Positions 18,299 to 28,622 are shown, numbered from the stretch's first letter. The stretch: 64,000 bases of DNA from Stutzerimonas stutzeri (GCF_013522825.1 NZ_JAAMQZ010000022.1:1-64000); one strand, 5' to 3'. The notes: a model not told the origin generated them from the letters alone. Translations and numbers: made by a program.

Positions 18299-19210
18299 TC
18301 AGCGCGGCACGAACCGATAGAACAGATTCGGTTCGCTGATCAGGTAGAGCACACCGCGGTCGTCCAGCGTCACGCCCTCGGCCTGGGGCACGCTGCGCGT
18401 CAGGCCGTGATGGCCGGCCAGCAGCGACAGCGAGCTGATCGGCCGACCATCGCGGTCCAGCTCCAGCAGCAGCCGGGACTCGTCGGAGAGCACCAGCAGA
18501 TGACCGCTGGCGGCATCGAAGTCGAGGCTGGAAAGATCGCGGAGAAACAGCCGCGCATCGCGCTCGACGCTCTCCAGCAGTTGCACGTCCAGCGCCGCCC
18601 CCGGCTGCCGATGCGGGAAGCCGCGGATTGCAAAGATACGCACCGGATCACGCTCCTTGGCCACCAGCAGGGTCTCGCTCACCGGGTCGTAGGCCAGGCC
18701 CTCCAGGCCCTTGTTGCCGTTCAGGCCGATGCCCAGCGACAGTTGCGGCGCGCCGGCGGCATCGAACACCTGAGCGTCATTATCGAGGCGCACCTCGACC
18801 AGCCGCTGCTCGCGCTCGTCGGCGATCACGAACAGCCCCGGAGCGATGTACTCGACAGCTTCCGGATCACTGAAGCCACGCAGCTCGACAGTGCGCAGCA
18901 ATTCACCGTCCAGCGACAGCTCCACCAGTTGCGGAGGCTGGTTGGTAACGCTCACCAGTACCCGCCGCTCACGGTCGAAAGTCAGCGCGGAGAGATCATC
19001 GGCCACCCCCTCCACCACCTTGGCCTGGATCTCGGCGCGGTAATCCGGCAACCAGAGGGAGCGCTCGCGGCGCTGGTCCTGCTGGAGCCAGGCGACCGTG
19101 TTGAACCAGGCCCGCTCGAACAGGCGAAATTGCTGGCCGGCCAGCACACCCAGCAACAGCAGGCATACCGCCAGCGCCGCCAGTGAATAGCGTAAGAATC
19201 CGGGCTTCAT
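18299..19210 (-). CDS. SdiA-regulated-domain protein (paralogue 1)
   Basis: The 303-aa protein has one N-terminal membrane anchor (residues ~8-28), then a beta-propeller-like domain. It carries SVTNQPPQLVELS, GFSDPEAVEYI, KGLEGLAYDP and QAEGVTLDDRGVLYLISEPNLFYRF, the last being the family's C-terminal signature. Family: SdiA-regulated (YjiK-like), probably NHL/SMP-30-like propellers exposed in the periplasm; function not established. It is a paralogue of the next gene, 70 bp away and in the same direction. Confidence 0.82.
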   Translation of the reverse strand: MKPGFLRYSLAALAVCLLLLGVLAGQQFRLFERAWFNTVAWLQQDQRRERSLWLPDYRAEIQAKVVEGVADDLSALTFDRERRVLVSVTNQPPQLVELSLDGELLRTVELRGFSDPEAVEYIAPGLFVIADEREQRLVEVRLDNDAQVFDAAGAPQLSLGIGLNGNKGLEGLAYDPVSETLLVAKERDPVRIFAIRGFPHRQPGAALDVQLLESVERDARLFLRDLSSLDFDAASGHLLVLSDESRLLLELDRDGRPISSLSLLAGHHGLTRSVPQAEGVTLDDRGVLYLISEPNLFYRFVPR

Positions 19211-19280
19211 TGAAACGCTCCTGGAAAAGTCCAGCTGCGTTCTAGCACAAGCGGCTTACGCGAAACTGAACGGCGTGCGA

Positions 19281-20207
19281 TCAGCGGGCCGAAGCCGGTC
19301 GGCGACTGAACACGTAGAAGCGGTTGGGTTCACCCACGACGTAGATGTTGCCCTTGGCATCCATCGCCACGCCCTCGGCCTGGTCGATGCCCTGTACCAA
19401 CCCATTGAGTCCGCCGAACAGGCTGATGAAGCTGCGTGGCCTGCCCTGCAGGTCAAGCTCGACCAACAGGCGCGACTCGTCGGAAAGCATCAGGGTATGC
19501 CCGGTTCGCGGATCGATGGTCACCGAGGAGATATCGCGCACCGGCAACGGCTGCTGCCGTGGCAGCGCCTCGAGCGCTCCGGCGGCACCGTTCTCGCCGG
19601 GAAACGGCAGTGCGAACAATCCCAGCGGATCACGCTCCTTGGCCAGCAGCAGGCGCTGGCCATGCGGGTCCCAGGCCAGGCCTTCGAAGCCCTTGTTGCC
19701 GGCATCGGCGAAGCCCAGGTCGTAACTGGCCAGATCGTCCAGATCGAGCGTGTCCACCCCGGGTTCGAGGCGGAACACAGCCACCAGCCTGCGGCGCTCA
19801 TCGACGATGGCCAGGCGCCCGTCATCCAATGCCTCGACCGCCTCCGGATCGGAAAAACCGTTCAGCCGTATACGGCGCAGCACCAGGCCACCCGGCGTGA
19901 ATTCGACCAATTGCGGATTCTGCCCGGTGACGGTAAACAGCGTGCCAGACAGCGGATTCCAGGTCAGGCCGGAGGTTTCGTCTTCTTCCAGGCCCGCCAG
20001 CGTCGTCTCCAGCACCAGCTCGTAATCGGGCAGCCAGATGCTGGCAGCCCGCTGCCCGGCATCGGTCCCCTGTTCACGCCAGTAAAGCCTGAGCTGTTCG
20101 TCCCAATGCAACAGCACACCCGCCAGCAACACCAGCGCGATGATCAGAAACAACAGGGAAAACAGAACGAGGCGCAGGCGCGAAGCGTGTCGGGCGATGG
20201 CAGACAT
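19281..20207 (-). CDS. SdiA-regulated-domain protein (paralogue 2)
   Basis: The 308-aa protein has the same architecture as its downstream neighbour: an N-terminal anchor (~12-34) and a propeller domain with TGLTWNPLSGTLFTVTGQNP, NGFSDPEAVEAL, KGFEGLAWDP and a C-terminal DQAEGVAMDAKGNIYVVGEP. Shared motifs in the same order show an old tandem duplication, but overall identity is moderate. Likely first gene of a two-gene unit with paralogue 1. Confidence 0.82.
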   Translation of the reverse strand: MSAIARHASRLRLVLFSLLFLIIALVLLAGVLLHWDEQLRLYWREQGTDAGQRAASIWLPDYELVLETTLAGLEEDETSGLTWNPLSGTLFTVTGQNPQLVEFTPGGLVLRRIRLNGFSDPEAVEALDDGRLAIVDERRRLVAVFRLEPGVDTLDLDDLASYDLGFADAGNKGFEGLAWDPHGQRLLLAKERDPLGLFALPFPGENGAAGALEALPRQQPLPVRDISSVTIDPRTGHTLMLSDESRLLVELDLQGRPRSFISLFGGLNGLVQGIDQAEGVAMDAKGNIYVVGEPNRFYVFSRRPASAR

Positions 20208-20311
20208 GGGGTCAAGTCGCGGAAAGGGGCGCGATTACAACATGGGCGGATACGAGAATAAAACGACAAAGCCGGTCGACGGCGCGGAAGCGCGGTCGAC
20301 CAGCACAGCCT

Positions 20312-20977
20312 TTATAGAACGTGGCTTTCGAAGCGCGACAGCCCTACCAGCTCCAGAGCCAACTGGTCGCCCTGATTCAGCGGCCCGACACCCGCCGGCG
20401 TGCCGGTCAACACCACGTCACCCGCTTGCAGGCTGAAATGCCCGGCGATGTGTTGCAGCAGCGGCACAATGGCGTTGAGCATCTGGCTGCTGTTGCCGTC
20501 CTGGCGCACTTCGCCGTTGACGGTCAGGCGGATGCCGATATCGGTCAGCTCTTCCACCGCGCTGACGGGCACGAAGGGCGCGAGCACGCAGGCACCGTCG
20601 AAGCTCTTGGCGATCTCCCACGGATGGCCCTTTTCCTTCAGCTTCGCCTGCACGTCGCGCAGGGTCAGGTCCAGCGCCGGAGCGAAGCCGGAGATGGCAT
20701 CGCGGATCTCTTCTTCGTTGGGCTTGCGCGATAGCGGCTTGCCGATCAGCACGGCGATTTCCGCTTCGTAATGCACGGCACCACGATCGACAGGAATGCC
20801 GAAACCGCCCTCCAGCGCCACCGTGCAGCTGCCAGGCTTGATGAACAGCAGCGGCTCGGTGGGCACCGGGTTGTTCAGTTCTTTCGCGTGCTCGGCATAA
20901 TTGCGACCGATACAGACCACCTTGCCCAGCGGGTAGTGGATCAGGGTGCCGTCGGTGTACTGGTGCTGGTAGTTCAT
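20312..20977 (-). CDS. Fumarylacetoacetate hydrolase family protein
   Basis: The 221-aa protein belongs to the short FAH group (YcgM-like acylpyruvases and related C-C bond hydrolases). Features seen: VVCIGRNYAEHAKELNNPVP (~20-39), the metal-binding Glu pair in HYEAEIAVLIGK (~69-80), and the C-terminal TGTPAGVGPL. Substrate cannot be fixed; 3-acylpyruvate or oxaloacetate-type compounds are likely. AAGGAGT precedes the ATG at 20975-20977. It lies 150 bp upstream of the D2HGDH stop in the same direction. Confidence 0.9.
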   Translation of the reverse strand: MNYQHQYTDGTLIHYPLGKVVCIGRNYAEHAKELNNPVPTEPLLFIKPGSCTVALEGGFGIPVDRGAVHYEAEIAVLIGKPLSRKPNEEEIRDAISGFAPALDLTLRDVQAKLKEKGHPWEIAKSFDGACVLAPFVPVSAVEELTDIGIRLTVNGEVRQDGNSSQMLNAIVPLLQHIAGHFSLQAGDVVLTGTPAGVGPLNQGDQLALELVGLSRFESHVL

Positions 20978-21128
20978 GGGGACTCCTTACGCGCAAAAGC
21001 CGAGAAAAGCGCTGGAAAGCTGAAGGCTGGACGAACAGCAGTCCGAGAGAAAATGGCGACTTATCGTCCAGCTCTCCAGCCTCCAGCGCTTTTATCGAAT
21101 GATCGCGCCATCGGCGCGATTGCCGCTG

Positions 21129-22520
<1,392 letters not shown>

Positions 22521-22715
22521 CGCGGGAACTCTCATACAATTCATGGTCACCCTGAGCACGCTTCAGCTCGGGGATGGGTGTTTCAGGGGGCTCGTATGCT
22601 AGCATACGCACCCCTTTGAAACGTGCCTCGGCAGACTCCCGAACCGGCATTTCCGGCTCGGCCAGCCTTCGCTGGACACTTGTCACAACCTCCGGCCTTA
22701 AAGGTTTTAATGCAG

Positions 22716-23945
22716 ATGAGCCAGACCTCTCTCGACAAGAGCAAGATCAAGTTCCTTCTTCTGGAAGGCGTCCACCAGAACGCCGTCGACACCCTGAAGG
22801 CCGCCGGTTACTCGAACATCGAATACCTCAAGACGGCGCTGTCCGGCGACGAACTGAAGGCAAAGATCGCCGATGCCCACTTCATCGGCATCCGTTCGCG
22901 TACCCAGCTCACCGAGGACGTCTTCGAGGCGGCGAAGAAGCTGATCGCCGTCGGCTGCTTCTGCATCGGCACCAATCAGGTCGATCTGAATGCCGCTCGC
23001 GAGCGCGGTATCGCGGTATTCAACGCACCCTATTCCAACACCCGCTCGGTGGCCGAACTGGTGCTGGCCCAGGCCATCCTGCTGCTGCGCGGCATCCCGG
23101 AGAAGAACGCCTCCTGCCACCGTGGCGGCTGGATCAAGTCGGCGGCCAACTCCTTCGAGATCCGCGGCAAGAAGCTCGGCATCATCGGCTACGGCTCCAT
23201 CGGCACCCAGCTTTCGGTACTGGCCGAAGCGCTGGGCATGCAGGTCTATTTCTACGACGTGGTGACCAAGCTGCCGCTGGGCAACGCCACGCAGATCGGC
23301 TCGTTGTACGAGCTGCTGGGCATGTGCGACATCGTCTCCCTGCACGTTCCCGAGCTGCCATCGACCCAGTGGATGATCGGCGAGAAGGAAATCCGCGCCA
23401 TGAAGAAGGGCGGCATCCTGATCAATGCCGCCCGCGGCACCGTGGTCGAGCTGGATCACCTGGCCGCCGCGATCAAGGACGAGCACCTGATCGGCGCCGC
23501 CATCGACGTGTTCCCGGTGGAGCCGCGCTCCAACGATGAGGAATTCGAAAGTCCGCTGCGTGGCCTGGACCGTGTGATCCTCACCCCGCACATCGGTGGC
23601 TCCACCGCCGAGGCGCAGGCCAATATCGGCCTGGAAGTGGCCGAGAAACTGGTCAAGTACAGCGACAACGGCACCTCGGTGTCCTCGGTCAACTTCCCGG
23701 AAGTGGCGCTGCCGTCGCATCCCGACAAGCACCGCCTGCTGCACATCCACCAGAACATTCCGGGTGTGATGAGCGAGATCAACAAGGTCTTCGCCGACAA
23801 CGGCATCAACATCGCCGGCCAGTTCCTGCAGACCAACGAGAAGGTCGGCTACGTGGTGATCGACGTGGACAAGGAATACTCCGAGCTGGCGCTGGAGAAA
23901 CTGCAGCACGTCAACGGCACCATCCGCAGCCGTGTGCTGTTCTGA
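22716..23945 (+). CDS. serA: D-3-phosphoglycerate dehydrogenase
   Basis: First step of serine synthesis: 3-phosphoglycerate to 3-phosphohydroxypyruvate, and also reduction of 2-oxoglutarate to D-2-hydroxyglutarate. The 409-aa protein has the NAD-binding GYGSIGTQ (~157-164), catalytic Arg in INAARGTVV, His in LTPHIGGSTAEAQ and a C-terminal ACT domain (~335-409, IPGVMSEINKVF) for serine feedback. The start at 22716 gives the standard length; another in-frame ATG two codons upstream (22710) is better spaced from AAAGG and may be used. Followed by a strong terminator. Confidence 0.97.
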   Translation: MSQTSLDKSKIKFLLLEGVHQNAVDTLKAAGYSNIEYLKTALSGDELKAKIADAHFIGIRSRTQLTEDVFEAAKKLIAVGCFCIGTNQVDLNAARERGIAVFNAPYSNTRSVAELVLAQAILLLRGIPEKNASCHRGGWIKSAANSFEIRGKKLGIIGYGSIGTQLSVLAEALGMQVYFYDVVTKLPLGNATQIGSLYELLGMCDIVSLHVPELPSTQWMIGEKEIRAMKKGGILINAARGTVVELDHLAAAIKDEHLIGAAIDVFPVEPRSNDEEFESPLRGLDRVILTPHIGGSTAEAQANIGLEVAEKLVKYSDNGTSVSSVNFPEVALPSHPDKHRLLHIHQNIPGVMSEINKVFADNGINIAGQFLQTNEKVGYVVIDVDKEYSELALEKLQHVNGTIRSRVLF

Positions 23946-23965
23946 TAGCTGAGCGTTGAACGATA

Positions 23966-23990
23966 AGGGAGACTTCGGTCTCCCTTTTTC
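23966..23990 (+). terminator. Rho-independent terminator of serA
   Basis: Stem aagggagac/gtctccctt closed by a TTCG tetraloop and followed by a T-run, starting 21 bp after the serA stop. Confidence 0.92.
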
Positions 23991-23994
23991 ATGC

Positions 23995-24288
23995 TCAATC
24001 GAACGCCCAGTTGACCGGCATGGCTCTGCCGCTGGTTTCGATGCCCTGCGGCTTGGGCCGTTCCGGCAGCGGTTCGACCGGCTCCAGTGGCGGTACTTCT
24101 GGCGGCGCATCCAGCGTGGGTGGCCGGGGCTGACGCTCATCCGGAGCGTCGATGACGTCCTGTCGTGGCTCGCGGGTATCCAGGGGATGCTCGCGGCTTT
24201 TCTCCGGGATCGTCGGGCCGGTTCCAGTCGCCAGCACCGGGGCGGCAACTGCCAGGGTTGCGGTGAAGATCAGCGTACGCAGGTCCAT
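23995..24288 (-). CDS. Small exported proline-rich protein
   Basis: The 97-aa protein has a signal-peptide-like start (MDLRTLIFTATLAVAAPVLA) and a mature part rich in Pro, Glu and Arg (DAPPEVPPLEPVEPLPERP). GGAG lies seven bases before the ATG at 24286-24288. No recognised domain. Probably periplasmic and unstructured; convergent with serA. Confidence 0.6.
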   Translation of the reverse strand: MDLRTLIFTATLAVAAPVLATGTGPTIPEKSREHPLDTREPRQDVIDAPDERQPRPPTLDAPPEVPPLEPVEPLPERPKPQGIETSGRAMPVNWAFD

Positions 24289-24375
24289 GGCTCACTCCAG
24301 AAGTGACACCTCATTGGGCAACCACCTGCGGCACGAGTTTCAGCGATACGGCAGGCGCACCCGGCTCATCAATGC

Positions 24376-24405
24376 AAAAAGCCCCGAGCAGAGCCGGAGC
24401 TTTTT
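24376..24405 (-). terminator. Terminator of the Gly-rich exported protein gene
   Basis: On the minus strand, a stem of agctccg/cggggct-type pairing is followed by a T-run, 17 bp downstream of the gene stop at 24422. A-run on the other side may make it bidirectional. Confidence 0.75.
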
Positions 24406-24421
24406 GAACTGCCTCATCACA

Positions 24422-24748
24422 TCAGTTACCTGCGCCACCGCCCATTCCGCCTGCGCCACCACCGGTACCAGTGCCCATACCGCCGCCACCAGTGCCAGTG
24501 CCAGTGCCAGTGCCAGTGCCATCAGAACCGGTGCCGGTGCGAGTATCGGCATCAGAACCTGTTCCGGTGCTCATGCCGGGATTGGTGGGCATACCTGAAC
24601 GACTGGTATCGTCTGTGGTAGTGCCATCGATCGTCTCGTAACGATTGTCACCGCGCGTGGTGCTATCGGTATCACTGGTGCCCGCTGCAAATACGGTCGT
24701 GGACATCAGGCCGGCCAGTGTCAGAGCTGCGAGTTTTGTCGTTTGCAT
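24422..24748 (-). CDS. Small exported Gly/Thr/Ser-rich protein
   Basis: The 108-aa protein starts at ATG 24746-24748 with AAGGAGAAC just upstream. It has a signal peptide ending near VFAAGTS (~residue 22). The mature chain is low complexity: Asp/Thr/Ser-rich, then TGTG repeats and a GGG/GGAGG tail. The DNA has a hexamer repeat (gccagt) at about 24490-24520, so length variation between strains is likely. No known domain; an envelope or matrix-type role is only a guess. Confidence 0.7.
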   Translation of the reverse strand: MQTTKLAALTLAGLMSTTVFAAGTSDTDSTTRGDNRYETIDGTTTDDTSRSGMPTNPGMSTGTGSDADTRTGTGSDGTGTGTGTGTGGGGMGTGTGGGAGGMGGGAGN

Positions 24749-24980
24749 GTTCGTTCTCCTTATTTCAGAGGGGTTACCTTCAATCGGGCAACCCGCCACG
24801 CTGAGGGTTTCATCCAGGGCATTACAAAATCTTTCCCCTCGCCACAAATGCCCGCAGTGCGCACTGCGTTCACCTCACCGTTCGTCGCATCGTCATCCCT
24901 ACGCCATGGACAGCACCCGGAATGAACTTCGCAGCCAGACACCGGTCGTTTAGGAACTTTGCTACCTATATGGATCGAAC

Positions 24981-25643
24981 ATGGACGAGGCGGATCTGAC
25001 CGACCAGGAGCGCAACCTTTCTTGCGTAAGCCTGCTCACCGGCAACGAGTTGCTGGGACTTTTCTTCAAACACTTTCTTGGCGAACAGACCTGGCTGGAC
25101 GTCACCCTGACGCGGCCCGGAGACGACACTGCGCAAACACCCGACCTCTATCTGGTAGATGCCGACAACAACGACACCGAGCAACTGTCCAGCCTGCTGG
25201 AGCGGCTGGGTGAAAAAGCGCCCGTGGCATTGCTGAACATCGCACCGGAGCAGGCCGAACAGCTGGTGGAACAATATCCGGCCATTCGCGGCGTGTTCTA
25301 TACCCACACCACACCCGAACACTTGCTGGAAGGCATTCAGATACTGCTCGATGGCGGCGACTGGTTGCCACGGTTACTGACCGAGCGCCTGCTCAGCCAG
25401 TGGCGGCGCATGCGCCAGCGCGCCGGCAGCAAACCCTCGCTGACCCTGCGTGAGCGCGAGATTCTCAGCCTGGCCGGCAAAGGGCTTTCAAACGCCGAAA
25501 TCGCCGAACGACTGAACCTCAGCCCACATACGATCAAAAGCCATATCCACAACCTGCTGCGCAAGATTGGCGCATCCAACCGGGCCGAGGCTGCGTGTCT
25601 GCTGCGCGGGCACCTCAATTGGGACAAATCCTGCACCGCCTGA
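24981..25643 (+). CDS. LuxR-type HTH regulator
   Basis: The 220-aa protein has a C-terminal LuxR/FixJ HTH (about 152-210: LTLREREILSLAGKGLSNAEIAERLNLSPHTIKSHIHNLL). The N-terminal ~140 residues resemble a divergent receiver: the segment PDLYLVDAD occupies the phospho-Asp strand, but the acidic pocket and Lys cannot be placed confidently. The layout recalls CsgD-type orphan regulators. No kinase is adjacent. The ATG at 24981 lacks a clear Shine-Dalgarno. Targets unknown. Confidence 0.8.
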   Translation: MDEADLTDQERNLSCVSLLTGNELLGLFFKHFLGEQTWLDVTLTRPGDDTAQTPDLYLVDADNNDTEQLSSLLERLGEKAPVALLNIAPEQAEQLVEQYPAIRGVFYTHTTPEHLLEGIQILLDGGDWLPRLLTERLLSQWRRMRQRAGSKPSLTLREREILSLAGKGLSNAEIAERLNLSPHTIKSHIHNLLRKIGASNRAEAACLLRGHLNWDKSCTA

Positions 25644-25776
25644 GAATCTGCGCGCCCGGTAGCATCACCACCCCTACGCAACCAACCGTACGATGACGCC
25701 GGCGTGGGCGATCAGAGCGAGTCGCAGCAGCTTGCATAAGGCTGGTGCCGGACCAACGGCGTGACATGCGGCACTC

Positions 25777-25829
25777 GTTCAGCGCAGGTTCAGGCTGGGT
25801 TCAGGAAAGGTTCAGTGACAAGCGTTCAG
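25777..25829 (+). promoter_or_regulatory. Phased PhoP-box array upstream of oprH
   Basis: GTTCAG hexamers occur at 25777, 25788, 25799 and 25810, exactly 11 bp apart, and a fifth at 25824 (14 bp on). Direct hexamers separated by 5 bp are the PhoP-box form (Pseudomonas variant of the enterobacterial GTTTA repeat). Placement just upstream of oprH-phoPQ suggests autoregulated, low-Mg-induced transcription. Confidence 0.8.
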
Positions 25830-25872
25830 GCTAGGGACCGTCAGTATCCCGCTGCCTGAAAAGGAGTCACCG

Positions 25873-26478
25873 ATGAAAAAACTTAGCACTCTGGCCCTTG
25901 CCACCACCCTCGGCATCTTCAGCTTCGGCGCTCACGCCGCCGAGAACTTCGCCGGCTTCACCTGGGGCAAAAGCACCGTCAACACCGACCGTTCCGGCTC
26001 GCTGAAGCAGAACATGGCAGGCAAGAACCGCTTCGATGACGTACTCAAGAACAGCGGCACCTGGGGTGTGCGCGCCGGCCAGATGACCGACGAGGCCCGC
26101 TACTACATGACCTACGAGAACGTTTCGGACGACTATGGCAGCAGTCTCAAGCTGCGTCAGCAGAATCTGATCGGCAGCTACGACATGTTCGTCCCGCTGG
26201 GCGACACCACCCGCCTGTTCGGCGGTGCCAGCGCCGGTCTGACCAAGCTGGATAACGAGTCCAAGGGCTACAGCCGTGACAGCGACATCGGCTACCTGGT
26301 CGGCGTGCAGGCCGGTATCCTGCAGAAGCTCGGCGACAACACCTCGGTGGAAGCCGGCTACCGCTACCTGCGCAGCAATGCCGGTACCGAAGTGTCCGAG
26401 CGCGGCGTCGGCAAGCTGGGTTCGATCGACGTGCACAGCAGCAAGCAGGCCTATCTGGGCCTGAACTATCACTTCTGA
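25873..26478 (+). CDS. oprH: Outer membrane protein OprH
   Basis: The 201-aa protein has a signal peptide (to ~Ala22) and a mature eight-strand beta-barrel ending in aromatic NYHF, the outer-membrane insertion signal. Strong OprH-like stretches include GTWGVRAGQ, RYYMTYENVSD, KLRQQNLIGSYD and EAGYRYLRSNA. OprH binds and stabilises LPS when divalent cations are scarce, contributing to polymyxin/EDTA resistance. AAGGAG precedes the ATG. First gene of oprH-phoP-phoQ, downstream of the PhoP-box array. Confidence 0.93.
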   Translation: MKKLSTLALATTLGIFSFGAHAAENFAGFTWGKSTVNTDRSGSLKQNMAGKNRFDDVLKNSGTWGVRAGQMTDEARYYMTYENVSDDYGSSLKLRQQNLIGSYDMFVPLGDTTRLFGGASAGLTKLDNESKGYSRDSDIGYLVGVQAGILQKLGDNTSVEAGYRYLRSNAGTEVSERGVGKLGSIDVHSSKQAYLGLNYHF

Positions 26479-26550
26479 CGGCGACTGTGCCAACAGAACG
26501 TTGAATGACGACCGGGCAAGGCCCGGTCGTCTGTATTAGGGAGCACAAAC

Positions 26551-27228
26551 ATGAAAGTGCTGGTGGTGGAAGACGAGGCGCTGCTGCGCCACCACTTGCA
26601 GACCCGGCTCGGCGAGAGCGGGCACATTGTCGATGCCGTACCCAACGCCGAAGAGGCGCTGTATCAGACCCACGAATTCAATCACGACCTTGCCGTTATC
26701 GATCTCGGCCTGCCCAGCATCAGCGGGCTGGACCTGATCCGCCAGCTGCGCAGCCGCGGCAAGACCTTTCCGATCCTCATCCTCACGGCGCGTGGCAACT
26801 GGCAGGACAAGGTCGAAGGCCTGGCTGCCGGCGCTGACGATTACGTAGTCAAGCCCTTTCAGTTCGAGGAACTGGAAGCACGCCTGAACGCCCTGCTGCG
26901 CCGTTCCAGCGGCTTCACCCAGGCCACCATCGAAGCCGGCCCGCTGGTGCTCGACCTCAACCGCAAGCAAGCCACGACCAACGGCGAGACGCTGGCGCTG
27001 ACCGCCTACGAATACCGCATCCTCGAATACCTGATGCGCCACCAGCAGCAGGTGGTGGCCAAGGAGCGGCTGATGGAGCAACTCTACAGCGGCGACGAGG
27101 AACGCGACCCGAACGTGATCGAAGTACTGGTCGGGCGGCTGCGGCGCAAGCTCGAAGCCCAGTGCGCGATGAAACCCATCGAGACCGTGCGCGGCCTGGG
27201 CTACCTGTTCACCGAGCGCTGCCGATGA
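26551..27228 (+). CDS. phoP: Response regulator PhoP
   Basis: The 225-aa OmpR-type regulator has an N-terminal receiver (acidic pair in VVEDEALLRHH, phospho-Asp in AVIDLGLPS at ~51, Lys in VVKPFQ at ~101) and a C-terminal winged helix (about 125-222). Context after oprH and before a PhoQ-type kinase fixes the identity. It controls the Mg-limitation and antimicrobial-peptide response. Its stop overlaps the phoQ start (ATGA, 27225-27228). Confidence 0.94.
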   Translation: MKVLVVEDEALLRHHLQTRLGESGHIVDAVPNAEEALYQTHEFNHDLAVIDLGLPSISGLDLIRQLRSRGKTFPILILTARGNWQDKVEGLAAGADDYVVKPFQFEELEARLNALLRRSSGFTQATIEAGPLVLDLNRKQATTNGETLALTAYEYRILEYLMRHQQQVVAKERLMEQLYSGDEERDPNVIEVLVGRLRRKLEAQCAMKPIETVRGLGYLFTERCR

Positions 27229-28622
27229 GCCGACGCTGGCGCCGGTTCCAGGCGCGCGCGCGTACCCTGCTGACCAGCGCCATGTCGTTGCGCCTGCGGC
27301 TGATGCTTGGCGCCGCAGGCCTGGCCGTGCTGTTCATGCTGGTGCTGCTGCCGGTCCTGCAGGGCGCCTTCAGCCTGACCTTCGAACGGGTCATCGAGCA
27401 GCGTCTGGCCGCCGATGCCAACACATTGATCAGCGCCGCACAGGTGGAAAATGGGCGGTTATCGATGCCGGAGCGGCTGCCGGACGAAGAATTCAACCTG
27501 CCGGATGCACAACTGCTGGGCTTTATTTATGACCGCCGTGGCGAGCTGGTCTGGCATTCGCGCTCGGCGGCCGACGAGCGCATCGACTACCGTCCGCGCT
27601 ACGAAGGCCGCATCACCGAGTTTCTGCGCATACGCGACGCAGATGGCGTCGAGTACTTCGTTTACGATGTCGAACTGCATCTGACCGGCAGCCGCGACAA
27701 CGCCTTCAGCTTCGTCACCATGCAACCGACCAGCGAGTACGTGAGCCTGTTCGAAGAGTTTCGCCGCCAGCTCTACCTGTGGCTGGGTAGCGGGTTGCTG
27801 GTGTTGCTGGTACTGCTCTGGCTCGGCCTGACCTGGGGCTTTCGCACCCTCAAGCGGGTCAGCGTTGAACTCGACGAGGTCGAAGCCAGCCAGCGCGAAC
27901 GACTGAGTGACGATCACCCACGCGAGCTGCTGCGCCTGACGCGCTCGCTCAACCGCCTGCTCGATAGCGAGCGCCGCCAGCGCGAGCAATACCGCAACTC
28001 CCTCGGCGATCTGGCGCACAGCCTGAAAACACCGCTCAGCGTGCTGCAGGGCGTCGGCGAAACACTCTCGGCGCAAGCGCATAGCCGCCAGCAGGCGCAG
28101 GTGATGCAGGCGCAGATCGAACGCATGAGCCAGCAGATCGGCTATCAGCTGCAACGTGCCAGCCTCGGCAAGAGCGGCCTGGTGCGTCATCGGGTCGAAC
28201 TCAGGCCGCTGCTGGTCAGCCTCTGCGGTACGCTGGACAAGGTCTACCGTGACAAGCACGTGCAGGTCGACATGCAGCTCGCCGAACCATGCCTGGTACC
28301 GATGGAGCGAGGCGCGCTGATGGAGCTGCTCGGCAACCTGCTGGAGAACGCCTATCGCCTCTGCCTGCGGCAGGTGCACATCAGCGCCAGCAACAGCGAA
28401 GGTGACCTGCTGCTCGGCATCGAGGATGACGGACCGGGCGTGCCGGTCGATCAGCGTGCGCGGATCATCCGCCGCGGCGAACGCTTCGACAGCCAGCACC
28501 CCGGTCAGGGCATCGGCCTGGCGGTGGCCAAGGACATCCTCGACAGCTATGGCGGCGAACTCAGCCTGGGCGAGTCCGGGCTCGGCGGCGCAGCGTTCCG
28601 GATCAGGCTCGGCAACGACTGA
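27225..28622 (+). CDS. phoQ: Sensor histidine kinase PhoQ
   Basis: The 465-aa inner-membrane kinase has TM1 at ~24-44, a periplasmic sensor domain (~45-180) that is acidic as expected for divalent-cation sensing, and TM2 at ~184-206. Then come HAMP, phospho-His in LGDLAHSLKTPLSVLQG (~265) and an ATPase domain (NLLENAYRLC; DDGPGVP; GQGIGLAVAKDI). Mg/Ca or cationic peptides modulate phosphorylation of PhoP. The N-box reads LLENAYR, with Tyr in a usually small position, as in some Pseudomonas PhoQ. Confidence 0.93.
   Translation: MSRRWRRFQARARTLLTSAMSLRLRLMLGAAGLAVLFMLVLLPVLQGAFSLTFERVIEQRLAADANTLISAAQVENGRLSMPERLPDEEFNLPDAQLLGFIYDRRGELVWHSRSAADERIDYRPRYEGRITEFLRIRDADGVEYFVYDVELHLTGSRDNAFSFVTMQPTSEYVSLFEEFRRQLYLWLGSGLLVLLVLLWLGLTWGFRTLKRVSVELDEVEASQRERLSDDHPRELLRLTRSLNRLLDSERRQREQYRNSLGDLAHSLKTPLSVLQGVGETLSAQAHSRQQAQVMQAQIERMSQQIGYQLQRASLGKSGLVRHRVELRPLLVSLCGTLDKVYRDKHVQVDMQLAEPCLVPMERGALMELLGNLLENAYRLCLRQVHISASNSEGDLLLGIEDDGPGVPVDQRARIIRRGERFDSQHPGQGIGLAVAKDILDSYGGELSLGESGLGGAAFRIRLGND

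Noticed and set aside
20978..21128. Repeat-like stretch with copies of gctggaaagctg/cagctctccagc-type sequence
   Set aside because: Similar loose motifs occur near 10700, 10830, 45860 and 60430, but I could not define a unit or boundaries well enough to annotate it.
22707..24248. 513-codon minus-strand frame over serA
   Set aside because: Antisense to a fully conserved enzyme; no recognisable protein features.
24480..24530. Hexamer repeat as a CRISPR or regulatory repeat
   Set aside because: It lies in frame in a coding sequence and gives a Thr-Gly repeat; it is low-complexity coding DNA.
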